Position numbers and translations under genes: made by a program
Source of the DNA: Paenibacillus oceani
GTDB taxonomy: Bacteria > Bacillota > Bacilli > Paenibacillales > NBRC-103111
Assembly: GCF_014705615.1 (NCBI RefSeq)
Contig: NZ_JACXJA010000027.1
Span: forward strand, 62,001 to 126,000
DNA length: 64,000 nucleotides
Direction: 5' to 3'
In this document: positions 44,475-55,847 of the stretch, piece after piece
Position numbering within the stretch: position 1 is the first letter of the stretch
Layout: each line of letters opens with the position of its first letter
The notes under the pieces: generated by a model
What the model saw: only the letters and a program-made list of their open reading frames with translations
What the model was told of the DNA's origin: nothing
Database searches by the model: none

Positions 44475-44588
44475 CGAGTTCAAAAAATCCGGTTTTCAGC
44501 ACCGAGAAGATGGGATGAAGCAAGGAAATGAGGAGCGGAGCGTAGTGGGACCTACGTGAGCACCGGAAGTTCCGGCTGAATTCCATAT

Positions 44589-44658
44589 TCGATGTCGAGT
44601 AAGCTTCCTGATTTGCTTCGTGATCAAAAGTGGTCTTTTTGAACAACCTCTACAAATG
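44589..44658 (+). repeat. 70-bp direct repeat, copy B
   Basis: Second copy of the repeat at 44405. The 114 bp between the copies carry further inverted words (CACCGGAAGTTCCGG) and no gene. Confidence 0.9.
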
Positions 44659-44770
44659 GGCGGCATTTCGCCGGCTTACGGCTTTACAGGCCCTGCGCAG
44701 GTGTGTTACGCTTGTTAGCAAGAAGAACAATTGAATGGACGGCAATCATCAAACGGGCGGAGACGAGGAG

Positions 44771-44841
44771 AACCCTTTTGCTGGTAAGCGCTTTGTATTC
44801 TTTATAGGGTACGGGCTGCTTCATCATGCGGGAGGGTTTTT
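44771..44841 (+). promoter_or_regulatory. glpD leader with cre-like site and possible attenuator
   Basis: AACCCT at 44771 can pair with AGGGT at 44806-44810 or with AGGGTT at 44832-44837, which is followed by T residues: two competing hairpins as in antiterminated leaders. Between them GGTAAGCGCTTTGT (44783-44796) matches the cre consensus at 11 of 14, with a perfect AAGCGCTT core. This fits glycerol induction plus glucose repression, but structure and binding are inferred. Confidence 0.4.
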
Positions 44842-44918
44842 TGTCGTTCTCTTTGCCGGAGGCGGCTGAAGCGGAACATTCCGATCCCGTCCTTTGTCGT
44901 CATGGGGAGGCAACTTGT

Positions 44919-46613
44919 ATGAGCGCAAAAGCAAGCTTTTCAGCAAGCAATCGGGCCGAACTGCTCCAGCACATGTCGGAGCGGCAACTGGACGTGCTGA
45001 TTATCGGGGGAGGCATTACCGGAGCCGGCATCGCCTGGGACGCCAGCAAGCGGGGCTTAAGCACGGGTCTGGTCGAAATGCACGATTTCTCGTGGGGTAC
45101 GAGCAGCCGCTCGACGAAGCTGGTTCACGGCGGGCTGAGATACTTGAAGCAGGGTGAAGTCAAACTGGTCATGGAGGTCGGCCGCGAACGCGCGCTGCTG
45201 TACAAAAAAGCTCCGCACATCGTCATTCCCGCGCCGATGATGCTGCCGATCTACAAAGGCGGCACGTACGGGTATTGGATGTCGGCAATCGGCCTGTACG
45301 TCTACGACTGGCTGGCGGGGGTCAAGCGCAGCGAACGGCGCATCATGTACGGACGCAGCAAAACGATCGAGATGGAGCCGCTGTTCAAGACGGAAGGATT
45401 GAAAGGGTCCGGCTTTTATTACGAATACCGTACCGACGATTCCCGGCTTACCGTCGAGATCGCCAAGACGGCATACCGGCACGGGGCGAAGCTGGTCAAC
45501 TACGCCAAGGCGGTTGATTTTATATACGAGAACGGCAAAGCGGTAGGGGTTCATGTGGAGGACGTCTTAACCGGGAACGTGTACGCCGTCCGCGCGAAGA
45601 AGATCGTGAATGCGGCGGGACCGTGGGTAGACCGTGTACGTTCCAAGGATCAGGAAGTTCAGGGGAAACGGCTGCTGCTGACCAAAGGGGTTCACCTCGT
45701 CGTCGATCACGCGAAGCTGCCGGTCCGCCAATCGGCTTACCTGGACGTCCCTGACGGCCGGATGATCTTTGTCATCCCGCGGGAGGGCAAGACGTACATC
45801 GGAACGACGGACACGTTCTACGAGGGCAAGATCGAGGAGCCGAGAACGACGCGCAAAGACCGCGATTATTTGATTGATGCCGTTAATAACGCCTTCCCGG
45901 GCGTGAAGCTGACTGCCAAGGATATCGAATCGTCCTGGTCGGGACTGCGACCGCTGATCCGCGAGGAAGGCAAGGGACCGTCGGAAATATCCCGCAAGGA
46001 TGAAATTTTCCGTTCGGAGTCGGGGCTGATTACGATTGCCGGAGGCAAGCTGACCGGCTTCCGCAAAATGGCCGAGAAAGTAGTCGACCTCGTCGAGAAG
46101 GAGTTGGCCGAGCAGGAAGGAAGACGCAGCGCCGGCTGCACGACCGATCAGGACTCGATTAGCGGCGGCGACCGGGACGGCTCCGAGCTGTATGAGGAGT
46201 ACCGTAACAAATGGATCGAGAAAGGGACGAACCTGGGAATCGCAAAACGCGATACCGACTATTTGCTCGCCCGTTACGGGTCCAACATCGCTCCTATATT
46301 CGAGGAATATAAAGCCCGCACCGAAGCGGGAGGACGCACGAAGCGCGACGGGAACGGAATCAACCGGGAGCTGCTGGAAGCGGAGCTTCACTATGCGATT
46401 ACGCATGAGATGACGGTTACCGCATCGGACTTCCTGATCCGCCGCTCCGGTCTCGTCACGTTTGACCGTCCGCGGGCGGAGACGCTGAGCACTCCTGTGG
46501 TCGAGACGATGGCCCGGCTGCTCGGCTGGAGCGGGGAGGAAGCCGACCGCCAACTGCGGGAGGTGCTCGATTACATCGCTCAGGTTACGAGCTTCCCGGA
46601 AGGGAAAGAGTAG
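44919..46613 (+). CDS. glpD: Glycerol-3-phosphate dehydrogenase (FAD-dependent)
   Basis: A 564-residue flavoenzyme that oxidises sn-glycerol-3-phosphate to dihydroxyacetone phosphate at the membrane, passing electrons to quinone. LDVLIIGGGITGAGIAWDAS is the FAD-binding motif, TSSRSTKLVHGGLRYL the substrate region, and SSWSGLRPLIREEGKGPSEI plus IAGGKLTGFRKMAE are GlpD signatures. GGGGAGG (44904-44910) is 8 bp before ATG 44919. A long leader precedes it. glpK follows 450 bp later beyond an opposing small gene, so the two are not a simple operon; no glpF is present. Confidence 0.97.
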   Translation: MSAKASFSASNRAELLQHMSERQLDVLIIGGGITGAGIAWDASKRGLSTGLVEMHDFSWGTSSRSTKLVHGGLRYLKQGEVKLVMEVGRERALLYKKAPHIVIPAPMMLPIYKGGTYGYWMSAIGLYVYDWLAGVKRSERRIMYGRSKTIEMEPLFKTEGLKGSGFYYEYRTDDSRLTVEIAKTAYRHGAKLVNYAKAVDFIYENGKAVGVHVEDVLTGNVYAVRAKKIVNAAGPWVDRVRSKDQEVQGKRLLLTKGVHLVVDHAKLPVRQSAYLDVPDGRMIFVIPREGKTYIGTTDTFYEGKIEEPRTTRKDRDYLIDAVNNAFPGVKLTAKDIESSWSGLRPLIREEGKGPSEISRKDEIFRSESGLITIAGGKLTGFRKMAEKVVDLVEKELAEQEGRRSAGCTTDQDSISGGDRDGSELYEEYRNKWIEKGTNLGIAKRDTDYLLARYGSNIAPIFEEYKARTEAGGRTKRDGNGINRELLEAELHYAITHEMTVTASDFLIRRSGLVTFDRPRAETLSTPVVETMARLLGWSGEEADRQLREVLDYIAQVTSFPEGKE

Positions 46614-46641
46614 CCGCCCGCCGATGGCGAAGCGGGCGATT

Positions 46642-46848
46642 CTACAGATAGAGAAGCAGGAACAAGCCAAGGCCGAGCGCCAGCAAGCCGCCGATCCGGC
46701 TCATGAGGACGGCGGTTTCGCCGGGTTTGGCCGCTTTGGCGGCTTTGGTCTGCCAGCCGATATTCCAGAACCGGCCGGTTGCCGGGAAGATGATATTGAT
46801 CAGACCGATTGCGATGAACACATAAGGAATCCATTTGACTACGATCAT
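46642..46848 (-). CDS. Small two-span membrane protein
   Basis: A 68-residue protein with two hydrophobic segments (WIPYVFIAIGLINIIFP at 5-22 and SRIGGLLALGLGLFLLLYL near the C terminus) around a basic loop (KAAKAAKPGE). It resembles DUF6199-type small membrane proteins in pattern. ATG 46848 is preceded at 9 bp by GAGGTG; the longer frame overlaps that site. It lies opposite and between glpD and glpK. Role unknown. Confidence 0.65.
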   Translation of the reverse strand: MIVVKWIPYVFIAIGLINIIFPATGRFWNIGWQTKAAKAAKPGETAVLMSRIGGLLALGLGLFLLLYL

Positions 46849-47045
46849 AGATAAAGGCACCTCGTTTGAATTCGTAAACCGCAGCGAACGATGGGCTGCA
46901 CTTCGCGTCTAGGGAATGTTTGGTATGAATACGCTTACTCTGTTTACGTAAATGGAGGCGGGAAAGTTTCGCCAAACGGGGGAAATTGCTGGGCGGTATT
47001 TCTTTCGGGGGATGAGGATGGTATCGTAGGTAGCATACAGCTTAA

Positions 47046-48533
<1,488 letters not shown>

Positions 48534-48742
48534 AGGGAAGGTAGCAGAGCTGCCGGGTGATTGTCTGCGGACGATGCCGGCGGCTTTTTCTAATTTCAAT
48601 AAAAACGCTAAAGCCGAACCGAGACACTCCAAACCCACGATAAGCCGCCTCTTACGCTTATGTTTACGTTTACGCTGGGGCGTTCATCGTGGCCGCTTGG
48701 CGCGGTGTGCCCGTTAATGGGCGAGAGGGTGAGAGAAAACTG

Positions 48743-48934
48743 GATAAGAGCGGTTCGTACCCTTTATTTTGTCCGAAACCCGCTTGGCTGGGGAGATAAG
48801 AGCGGTTTGGGACTTTTAAAATCGGCCAAAAGGGTGCAGACCCCACCAGCGGGTTGAAATAAGAGGGGCAAACCGCTTCTATTTGTCTGTGTCGTCCCCA
48901 TATGGCGAAAATAGAGGGTGCCAGAAGCTCTTAT
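48743..48934. repeat. Dispersed intergenic repeat of about 190 bp, copy 2
   Basis: Homologous over its length to 30170-30363 and in the same orientation: ATAAGAGCGGTT, TTTATTTTGTCCGAAA, GGGTGCAGACCCC, TTCTATTTGTCTGT, GGTGCCAGA, CTCTTATTAT. Confidence 0.75.
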
Positions 48935-49159
48935 TATTTGGCTCTTTCACCGGTAGCTTCGGTTACTCGGGAGCGCGTCTGCGCAAAGAGGGCGATCGGT
49001 GGTGCCGAGAACGAGAAGGGTCTCGCCAAAGCGCGGCACCGCTGCACCTCCGGGAAACTTAGCATGCACGCCTCCCGGGTTTCCGAACGCCCCGCAAATG
49101 CCGAGTTCGTGTGAACTGCCGAAGTTCGAAAATAGGTCACCTTACCCGTACCGGATTCG

Positions 49160-49380
49160 TGCGGAAGTTACGTTTCGTACCTATCAGCGGAAGAGTAACT
49201 TCCTCTATTCCCGCCAAGTATGTAGATTTTAATCGATAGAGGAAGTATGGTTTCCGTTATTTTGGCTTTATAGGGGGATGTAGGCGGTAATACGGGAAAT
49301 AGCGGCACAAATGCTTCCGCTAAGCGCTGATTTCCTGCTGCAGCCCCCAGATAACGGAAGTAAAGCTTCCGTAAGAAGCT
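49160..49380. repeat. Palindrome-rich dispersed intergenic repeat, copy 2
   Basis: Shares with 14085-14262 the ordered words CTTCCTCTATT, TTTCCGTTATTTTGGC and ATAACGGAAGTAAAGC then TTCCGTAA. It could fold into several GGAAG/CTTCC stems. Confidence 0.6.
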
Positions 49381-49573
49381 TCCCGGGTGTAGGGGAAGTC
49401 GGCTGATGCGCCATAAGGCCCAATCGGCAATACGACTGCAGGTGAGCGGGATGAAGCAAGGGGGAGCCGTGTGGAGTAACGCGCTTTATGGGCGAATCAG
49501 CTGATCGGCCTTGTCATAAAATCGCGCATAGGCCATTTCTGCATTTCCGCGCATTACCTGTGGCTCTGCCTGG

Positions 49574-50182
49574 CTAATCCGAAGCTTGCTGCCCCTGGCG
49601 TGCCTTGCTCCAGAACCGGAAAATGAGCGCACAGGCCAGCAGGCTCGCCCCTGCGGAGAAACCAAGCACGATCGGTACATAACCCAAGTACCACACGCCT
49701 AAAACAGCGGTGAGCACAAGCAGCCACACTCCCAAATAGACGAGCTCCCGGCCCAGCGAAGCGCCGATTCCGATATACAGCACTACTAACACGACCGCAC
49801 GCAGCAGCTCGGCGACGAGCGGGGAGACGAGCTCCAGCCGTATGAACAGCAACGCGGCTGCGAGCAGCACGGCAGCTATCGCAGCGGGTAACAGCCAGCC
49901 GATCGCGGAGGCAGGGGCTGAAGCCGGAGCTGTAGTTTCGGCGGAAATTTCGACTGAAGCTTCTGCGGAAACCGCAGGCGAGTCTTTTCCTGCACCCCGC
50001 CACAGGAACAACGCACTTAGAACGACTGCCGCTCCCAGCAGCACATTACGGATCGTTCCGTGAGGGTCGAGCGGCCACAAGTATTGCAAAAATGAGCTGC
50101 CCATCCACTGGGCGCCCCAAATATACAAATAAGGAGTATACGAATATAGGCCGATCCGGTTAAAAGTAACGGTTGCTTTCAC
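49574..50182 (-). CDS. Multi-span membrane protein of unknown function
   Basis: A 202-residue protein with about five membrane spans. An N-terminal span (VLLGAAVVLSALFLW) is followed by a Ser/Ala/Glu-rich low-complexity linker (about 65-90) and three or four spans (LLPAAIAAVLLAAALLF, LLRAVVLVVLYIGIGAS, GVWLLVLTAVLGVWYL). GTG 50182 lies 6 bp after GAGGTG, better than the frame start at 50191, which overlaps the site. I recognise no family. Divergent from the GNAT remnant at 50333. Confidence 0.6.
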   Translation of the reverse strand: MKATVTFNRIGLYSYTPYLYIWGAQWMGSSFLQYLWPLDPHGTIRNVLLGAAVVLSALFLWRGAGKDSPAVSAEASVEISAETTAPASAPASAIGWLLPAAIAAVLLAAALLFIRLELVSPLVAELLRAVVLVVLYIGIGASLGRELVYLGVWLLVLTAVLGVWYLGYVPIVLGFSAGASLLACALIFRFWSKARQGQQASD

Positions 50183-50332
50183 GAATATCACCTCGAATTA
50201 ACAACGTTAGCTTACTATTTGCAGACGGTGAAGTCAATTTCGGAGGACGGTACGAAGCGCGATCGACTAAAAAGGATATATTCGTGCCGCCGAAACTACT
50301 ATAATGGAGATATATGGAATGGAGGTCTACCC

Positions 50333-50620
50333 ATGACGTTAAAATTGGAGACCGCGCGATTGGATCTCCGGATGTTCGAATTATCCGATGCGGCGGCGGT
50401 TCAACAGCTAGCTGGCAGTCAAGAAGTGGCGCGCACAACGCTTGCAATCCCGCATGCGGCCGCGATGACCAACAACCCGGCCTCCTCCAAAGTGATGGTC
50501 AAGATCGGGATGAAACCGGAGGGGGTATACCGGCAGCATGTTTTGAAGTGGGGACACTACGAGGATTTGGCTTTGTACGGCATGGTCCGTTCCGAGTACC
50601 TGGAGCGATATAAGCCGTAG
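50333..50620 (+). CDS. GNAT acetyltransferase with a large internal in-frame deletion
   Basis: A 95-residue protein. Residues 1-41 (LETARLDLRMFELSDAAAV...LAIPH) match the start of RimJ/RimL-type N-acetyltransferases and residues 45-95 (NPASSKVMVKIGMKPEGVYR, LKWGHYEDLALYG) match their end. The middle 80 or so residues, including the acetyl-CoA-binding R/Q-x-x-G-x-G/A loop, are missing, with the frame intact. Ribosome site GGAGG and a TATAAT box (50300-50305) are still good, so it is expressed but probably inactive: a recent deletion remnant. Confidence 0.8.
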   Translation: MTLKLETARLDLRMFELSDAAAVQQLAGSQEVARTTLAIPHAAAMTNNPASSKVMVKIGMKPEGVYRQHVLKWGHYEDLALYGMVRSEYLERYKP

Positions 50621-50708
50621 CCATCAAGAGAAGCATTCATTTGCAGATGCAGAGAAAGCTTGACGAGAAAGCTCTTTTACCTTGGGACCGAAAGGATAAA
50701 GTGCAGGG

Positions 50709-51740
50709 ATGAATCAACTAAAACGGGACAGATGGAACGGCTTGTCCGGAGAAGCGAAGGACGGCATCATGCGGGGGCTGTCCGGTGAACTCGCCCCGGG
50801 CTTCGCCTACATAGGCTTGGAAACTTTCGAACGGTATGGGACAAGTGTGGAAACGGGTGTGTTCGAGTACGAGGGACGCCGGTTCGTATTTGTGCCGGGG
50901 GATGTCGTGAGGCTGGGATGGAACGGTTGGCAGCAGGGGATGGACGAGGCGACGCGAGAAGACCTGCTGGATGCGTTCGGTGAAAACGGCGTGGAGGATG
51001 TAGACGCGTTTCTCCAGGAGCAGATGACGCCGGTACGGGAAGTTGTGATCGGACCTATGCTGGCCGAATGCGAGACACACTCCGCCGGATGGCGCGAAAT
51101 TTCGGCGGAGGACGTTCCGGCGCTGGACGATTCCGAGATGACGGAACAGATGGAGCGGTTTAAAAAGTCTGACCTTGGCTCGTACGAGGTATATGAGAGT
51201 TATCGCTTGAAACGGGTGAACGGGGACATACGGGTCTATCTGTATGAGGAAGATGTCACCTGCGAGCAGTGGAGGGAGGATGCTTTTCGGGGAGGCTTCA
51301 GCCTGCCTACGGAGGACGAGTGGGAGTATATGTACGGGGGAGGCTGCCGTACGTTGTTTCCTTGGGGAGACAGTTTCGATTACAGCATGAAGCTGAAGTA
51401 TTTCGAAGAGCTGAGCGAGCTGGAGGCGGACGAGGCCGAGGCCGACGGGAGCGCGATACGGAGCGGAGACGGGCGTCCCTACGATCTGGGGCTTCCCAAT
51501 GCGTTCGGGCTGATCTTCGCCGGAGATCCTTATCAGTACGAGCTGACGGAGGGCGGCAGCGGCCTTATGCCGAAAGGCGGAGACGGCGGCAGTATGATCT
51601 GCGGGGGAATGGGCCCCGTTGCCGGCTATCTGCCTGCGGCCGCCGTCTATTACCGCGATCCCTACAATACGGAAGCGGAATGGGAGGACTTGAAGGGGCA
51701 TTCCCGTTACCGGCGGATTGTCCGGTTGTCAGAGCGCTGA
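50709..51740 (+). CDS. SUMF1/formylglycine-generating-enzyme-like domain protein
   Basis: A 343-residue soluble acidic protein. The C-terminal half (about 185-343) has the SUMF1-like pattern: FSLPTEDEWEYMYGGG, LFPWGDSFDY, LPNAFGLIF, and a final RIVRLSE strand. The family holds formylglycine-generating enzyme and non-haem iron enzymes such as EgtB; the catalytic cysteines are not evident, so it may be a binding module. The N-terminal half has no match I recognise. It follows the GNAT remnant by 88 bp and ends at a terminator. Confidence 0.7.
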   Translation: MNQLKRDRWNGLSGEAKDGIMRGLSGELAPGFAYIGLETFERYGTSVETGVFEYEGRRFVFVPGDVVRLGWNGWQQGMDEATREDLLDAFGENGVEDVDAFLQEQMTPVREVVIGPMLAECETHSAGWREISAEDVPALDDSEMTEQMERFKKSDLGSYEVYESYRLKRVNGDIRVYLYEEDVTCEQWREDAFRGGFSLPTEDEWEYMYGGGCRTLFPWGDSFDYSMKLKYFEELSELEADEAEADGSAIRSGDGRPYDLGLPNAFGLIFAGDPYQYELTEGGSGLMPKGGDGGSMICGGMGPVAGYLPAAAVYYRDPYNTEAEWEDLKGHSRYRRIVRLSER

Positions 51741-51782
51741 CAGGGTTGAGTGCAGACCGCAAAATCATAACTGATTATTTAG

Positions 51783-51815
51783 AAAGACGGGAGAGGAAAC
51801 GATCCCGTCTTTTTG
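51783..51815. terminator. Bidirectional intrinsic terminator
   Basis: AAAGACGGGA, 10-nt loop, TCCCGTCTTT, then TTTG, between the convergent SUMF1-like and AraC genes. Confidence 0.88.
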
Positions 51816-51881
51816 CTGTTACAACCGATGTCGACATAGGCGGCTGCCCCCGTCCTGCAACGCCAAGCAAAGCTTGCCAGC

Positions 51882-52736
51882 TCACCGAACCGTATCGACC
51901 CGATGCCGCTTGGCGTACTCGCGGGGGGAGAGGCCGACCACTTTTTTGAAGATGCGGCTGAAATAAAATTCGTCTCCGTAGCCTACGCTATGGGCGATCG
52001 ATTTGAGCCGGTAGTCGGACAAGACGAGCAGCTCCTTGGCGCGGTCCATCCGCAGATGCGTCAGGTAGTCGATCGGGCTGTAGCCGATTACTTTCTTGAA
52101 CAGGCGCGAGTAGTGGCTGACGCTCAGTCCGGCGAGCTGGGCCAGCGATTCGAGCGTTAGCGGCTCCTGGTAGTGCTGCACCATGTAATCTTGCGTATGC
52201 TCGATGGCCGCGGTCGTGTCGCCGGCATTTTTCTGTGCGCGAAAATCTTGCAGCAGCGCCAGCCAAAATTCGTGAAGCAAAATTTTGCGGCGCATCGCCG
52301 TTATATGACCCCGCCGCTGCCACAGAACGAACAGCTGCTCCATCAAATAGATGAACTGCGGCGTATTTTGCAGCGAGTACATCCCCTGCAGCGGAAACGG
52401 ACTTTCCGCAGAGCAGCGGGAAATCCACTGTTCCTTCTCTTCGTACGTTTCCGTATAATGAAAACGTAAAAAGTAATATTCGATCGGCTGTTCGGGATCG
52501 GTGCGGCGCTCCACCAGCATGCCGGGCGAGAAAAAGAACAGCTTGCCGGGCTCGGCCGGGTAATGGGTACCGTTGACGGTAAACGTCCCTTTGCCTTTTA
52601 CGATCAGCCAAAAGGAATGGTGCTTGATCGAGCGCATCGGATGCGCCCAGGTGGGTTCGCATTTTTGATGACCGATCAGCACGATGGAGTAGACAAGCCG
52701 GTTCAGCCTGGCGGCTATTTCCCCCGGTGTCAGCAT
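51882..52736 (-). CDS. AraC-family transcriptional regulator
   Basis: A 284-residue regulator: cupin-like sensor domain (FWLIVKGKGTFTVNGTHYPA, KLFFFSPGMLVERRT) and two C-terminal helix-turn-helix motifs (LESLAQLAGLSVSHYSRLFK, LKSIAHSVGYGDEFYFSRIF). ATG 52736 is chosen; further-upstream codons lack a ribosome site. It is divergent from mutY across 102 bp. Its likely targets are not adjacent sugar genes, so the ligand is unknown. Confidence 0.9.
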   Translation of the reverse strand: MLTPGEIAARLNRLVYSIVLIGHQKCEPTWAHPMRSIKHHSFWLIVKGKGTFTVNGTHYPAEPGKLFFFSPGMLVERRTDPEQPIEYYFLRFHYTETYEEKEQWISRCSAESPFPLQGMYSLQNTPQFIYLMEQLFVLWQRRGHITAMRRKILLHEFWLALLQDFRAQKNAGDTTAAIEHTQDYMVQHYQEPLTLESLAQLAGLSVSHYSRLFKKVIGYSPIDYLTHLRMDRAKELLVLSDYRLKSIAHSVGYGDEFYFSRIFKKVVGLSPREYAKRHRVDTVR

Positions 52737-52838
52737 ACGAAAACCTACGCTCCTTTCACCCGCAAGCTTCTTGCGGATCAACAACAAGATCAATCATACC
52801 AGAAACGGGATACGACAGCGACGAAAGAGGAGATTCGA

Positions 52839-53990
<1,152 letters not shown>

Positions 53991-54188
53991 ACCGGCGGGA
54001 CAAGCCAAAGAGGCTGCGTATCGGCGCGAATTCGTCGCGGGATGCGGAGCCTCTTTGCGCTGCTCGCCTCAGGCTGCGATAGCGGCGCTTCTAACCGGTG
54101 CAAGTTCAGAGCTGAAGATTGGTTTGAACAAAGGGGAGTTGATGCTCGTGACGCCGGATGAAGCCGTAGGATAAGCTCTGGGATCGCA

Positions 54189-54350
54189 TCAGGCGCTGAC
54201 GCGGCATCGTTTGCATACTTTGGCTTTGGCGCCGTTCTCCAGCGTTCGGGTATACAGCAGCTTGATGCGGGTGGCCCGGCAGACGGGGCATGTTCCTCGC
54301 CCTCTGGAGGGCAGCTTCCAGAGCGCTTTTCCGCGGTTCGATTTGGACAT
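54189..54350 (-). CDS. Short zinc-ribbon protein, 53 residues
   Basis: ATG 54350 to TGA 54189-54191 encodes a basic 53-residue protein with two Cys-x-x-Cys pairs, CPVC (Cys21, Cys24) and CKRC (Cys46, Cys49), the spacing of a small zinc ribbon. GAGAGGAACG upstream is a good ribosome site. The Lys/Arg-rich surroundings suggest nucleic-acid or ribosome contact. I know no named family. It lies between mutY and sodA in a gap of about 570 bp. Confidence 0.72.
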   Translation of the reverse strand: MSKSNRGKALWKLPSRGRGTCPVCRATRIKLLYTRTLENGAKAKVCKRCRVSA

Positions 54351-54488
54351 ACCGGTTTCGTTCCTCTCTTAGGTTCATCGGGATTCGCTACATTGTATTC
54401 GGAGAACCGGCAAAACATGCGAAGCCCGGACTGAAGCAGCGGGAGGAGAAACGAACGTGCGGAGCGGATCGGATCGGCGGCTCTATCG

Positions 54489-54543
54489 GCAAACGAAAGC
54501 TCCCCGCCGGACGTTACGCAGAGTAACGATCCGGGCGGGGAGC
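54489..54543 (-). terminator. Terminator of sodA
   Basis: On the minus strand GCTCCCCGCCCGGA pairs with TCCGGCGGGGAGC (one bulged C), followed by TTTCGTTT; it lies 21 bp after the sodA stop. Confidence 0.8.
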
Positions 54544-54563
54544 CGGAGTCCGCTTAGAGCGAA

Positions 54564-55178
54564 TTATTTTTTGGCGGCGTCGTAACGCTTGCCAACTTCG
54601 TCCCAGTTGACTACGTTCCAGAATGCGGCGATGTAGTCAGGGCGTTTGTTTTGATATTTCAGATAGTAAGCATGCTCCCATACGTCCAGGCCGAGGAGAG
54701 GCGTTTCGCCTTCCATGATCGGGCTGTCCTGGTTAGGCAGGCTGTACACTTTCAGCTTGCCGTCAGCGCTGAGAGCAAGGAACGCCCAGCCGCTGCCGAA
54801 ACGGGTAGCGCCGGCTGCTGCAAATGTTTCTTTGAATTTATCGAAGCCGCCCAGCTCGCTCTCGATCGCTGCAGCAAGTGCGCCTGTAGGCTGACCGCCT
54901 GCGTTCGGGCCGATCGTCGTCCAGAACAGGGAGTGGTTCGCATGGCCGCCGCCGTTGTTGCGAACAGCTGTGCGGATCGCTTCCGGTACAGCGTTCAGAT
55001 CCGCGATCAAATCTTCGAGCGATTTGTCGTGCAGTTCCGGATGCTTGTCAAGCGCTGCATTCAGGTTCGTAACGTAGGCATTGTGGTGACGGTCGTGATG
55101 GATCTCCATCGTTTGAGCGTCGATATGAGGCTCAAGCGCGTTGTTAGCGTAAGGCAGTGGTGGCAATTGGTGTGCCAT
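54564..55178 (-). CDS. sodA: Superoxide dismutase (Mn/Fe family)
   Basis: A 204-residue cytoplasmic enzyme that converts superoxide to hydrogen peroxide and oxygen. Metal ligands are His27 ([13 protein letters not shown]), the His in [11 protein letters not shown] and [11 protein letters not shown] (Asp, His). Gly-Gly residues around the second ligand and the overall motif fit the manganese type. GGGAGGGCTTACTA precedes ATG 55178; length is normal (about 203). Single gene with its own terminator. Confidence 0.97.
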   Translation of the reverse strand: MAHQLPPLPYANNALEPHIDAQTMEIHHDRHHNAYVTNLNAALDKHPELHDKSLEDLIADLNAVPEAIRTAVRNNGGGHANHSLFWTTIGPNAGGQPTGALAAAIESELGGFDKFKETFAAAGATRFGSGWAFLALSADGKLKVYSLPNQDSPIMEGETPLLGLDVWEHAYYLKYQNKRPDYIAAFWNVVNWDEVGKRYDAAKK

Positions 55179-55847
55179 TAGTAAGCCCTCCCTAAATATT
55201 GGATTTGTACAAAGACTATTATCCCTCATTTTGGATCGTAAATCAACACTAAATATACATGTGAAACACTTATGTTTGAAAAGTTGCTCCGGGGTCCTCT
55301 TCCATTATGCCCACAATCGACAAAAAATGAACCGGCGTTATCCGCGATTTGCAGCTGTCCGGTTGAAGAGCCGGGGCCGTACCGGACGGGCCGGAATGAA
55401 CCGGATTTTTCAGGATGACGGCGGCCGATATTAGATCCGTTTGGATGACTCGTATATTTTCCAAACGGCTTTCATATTTTTAATTATTAGAACTTCCTGC
55501 TTAAGAGGGTGCGCCGTAGCCCTTCCGAACCATATCCGGGAGAAAAGAACTAATGCCCGGCAACAAATAGAAGCAGCGGATAGAAGCGGCACGGAGCAGA
55601 TCGCACAGGAATGCCCATGTTTCATCCGGCGATTGCAAGCAACTCTTTCCTGAGAAGGAAGTGAAATCGCTCTCAGTAAAGCGTTTTCTCACGAAATATC
55701 GAAAAAAACGAAACTTTTTAAGGTTTTGTTAAGGTTTAGGAAGGATTTCCTCGATTTTTGTCGTATTTGTTACGTTACAAGAAAAACTTCTGATCGAAGT
55801 GAACCATTCTTTATCGTTTACAAAAAACAAAACGGGGAGAGACCAAG
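55179..55847. other. Gene-free stretch before a GNAT gene
   Basis: Holds the sodA promoter at its left end and, at 55718-55746, TTAAGG-TTTTG-TTAAGG-TTTAG-GAAGGA, hexamers repeated every 11 bp like response-regulator sites. No gene or RNA is evident otherwise. Confidence 0.45.

Larger units (their letters stand above)
48534..49573. other. One-kilobase gene-free stretch holding two dispersed repeats
   Basis: Contains the 190-bp repeat copy at 48743-48934 and the palindromic repeat at 49160-49380. The frames here are short and lack ribosome sites. I see no promoter or RNA gene. Confidence 0.6.

Noticed and set aside
54106-54378. Overlapping 90-codon minus-strand frame around the zinc-ribbon gene
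   Set aside because: Its translation lacks Cys pairs and motifs; the 53-residue frame on the same strand has the ribosome site and zinc ligands.
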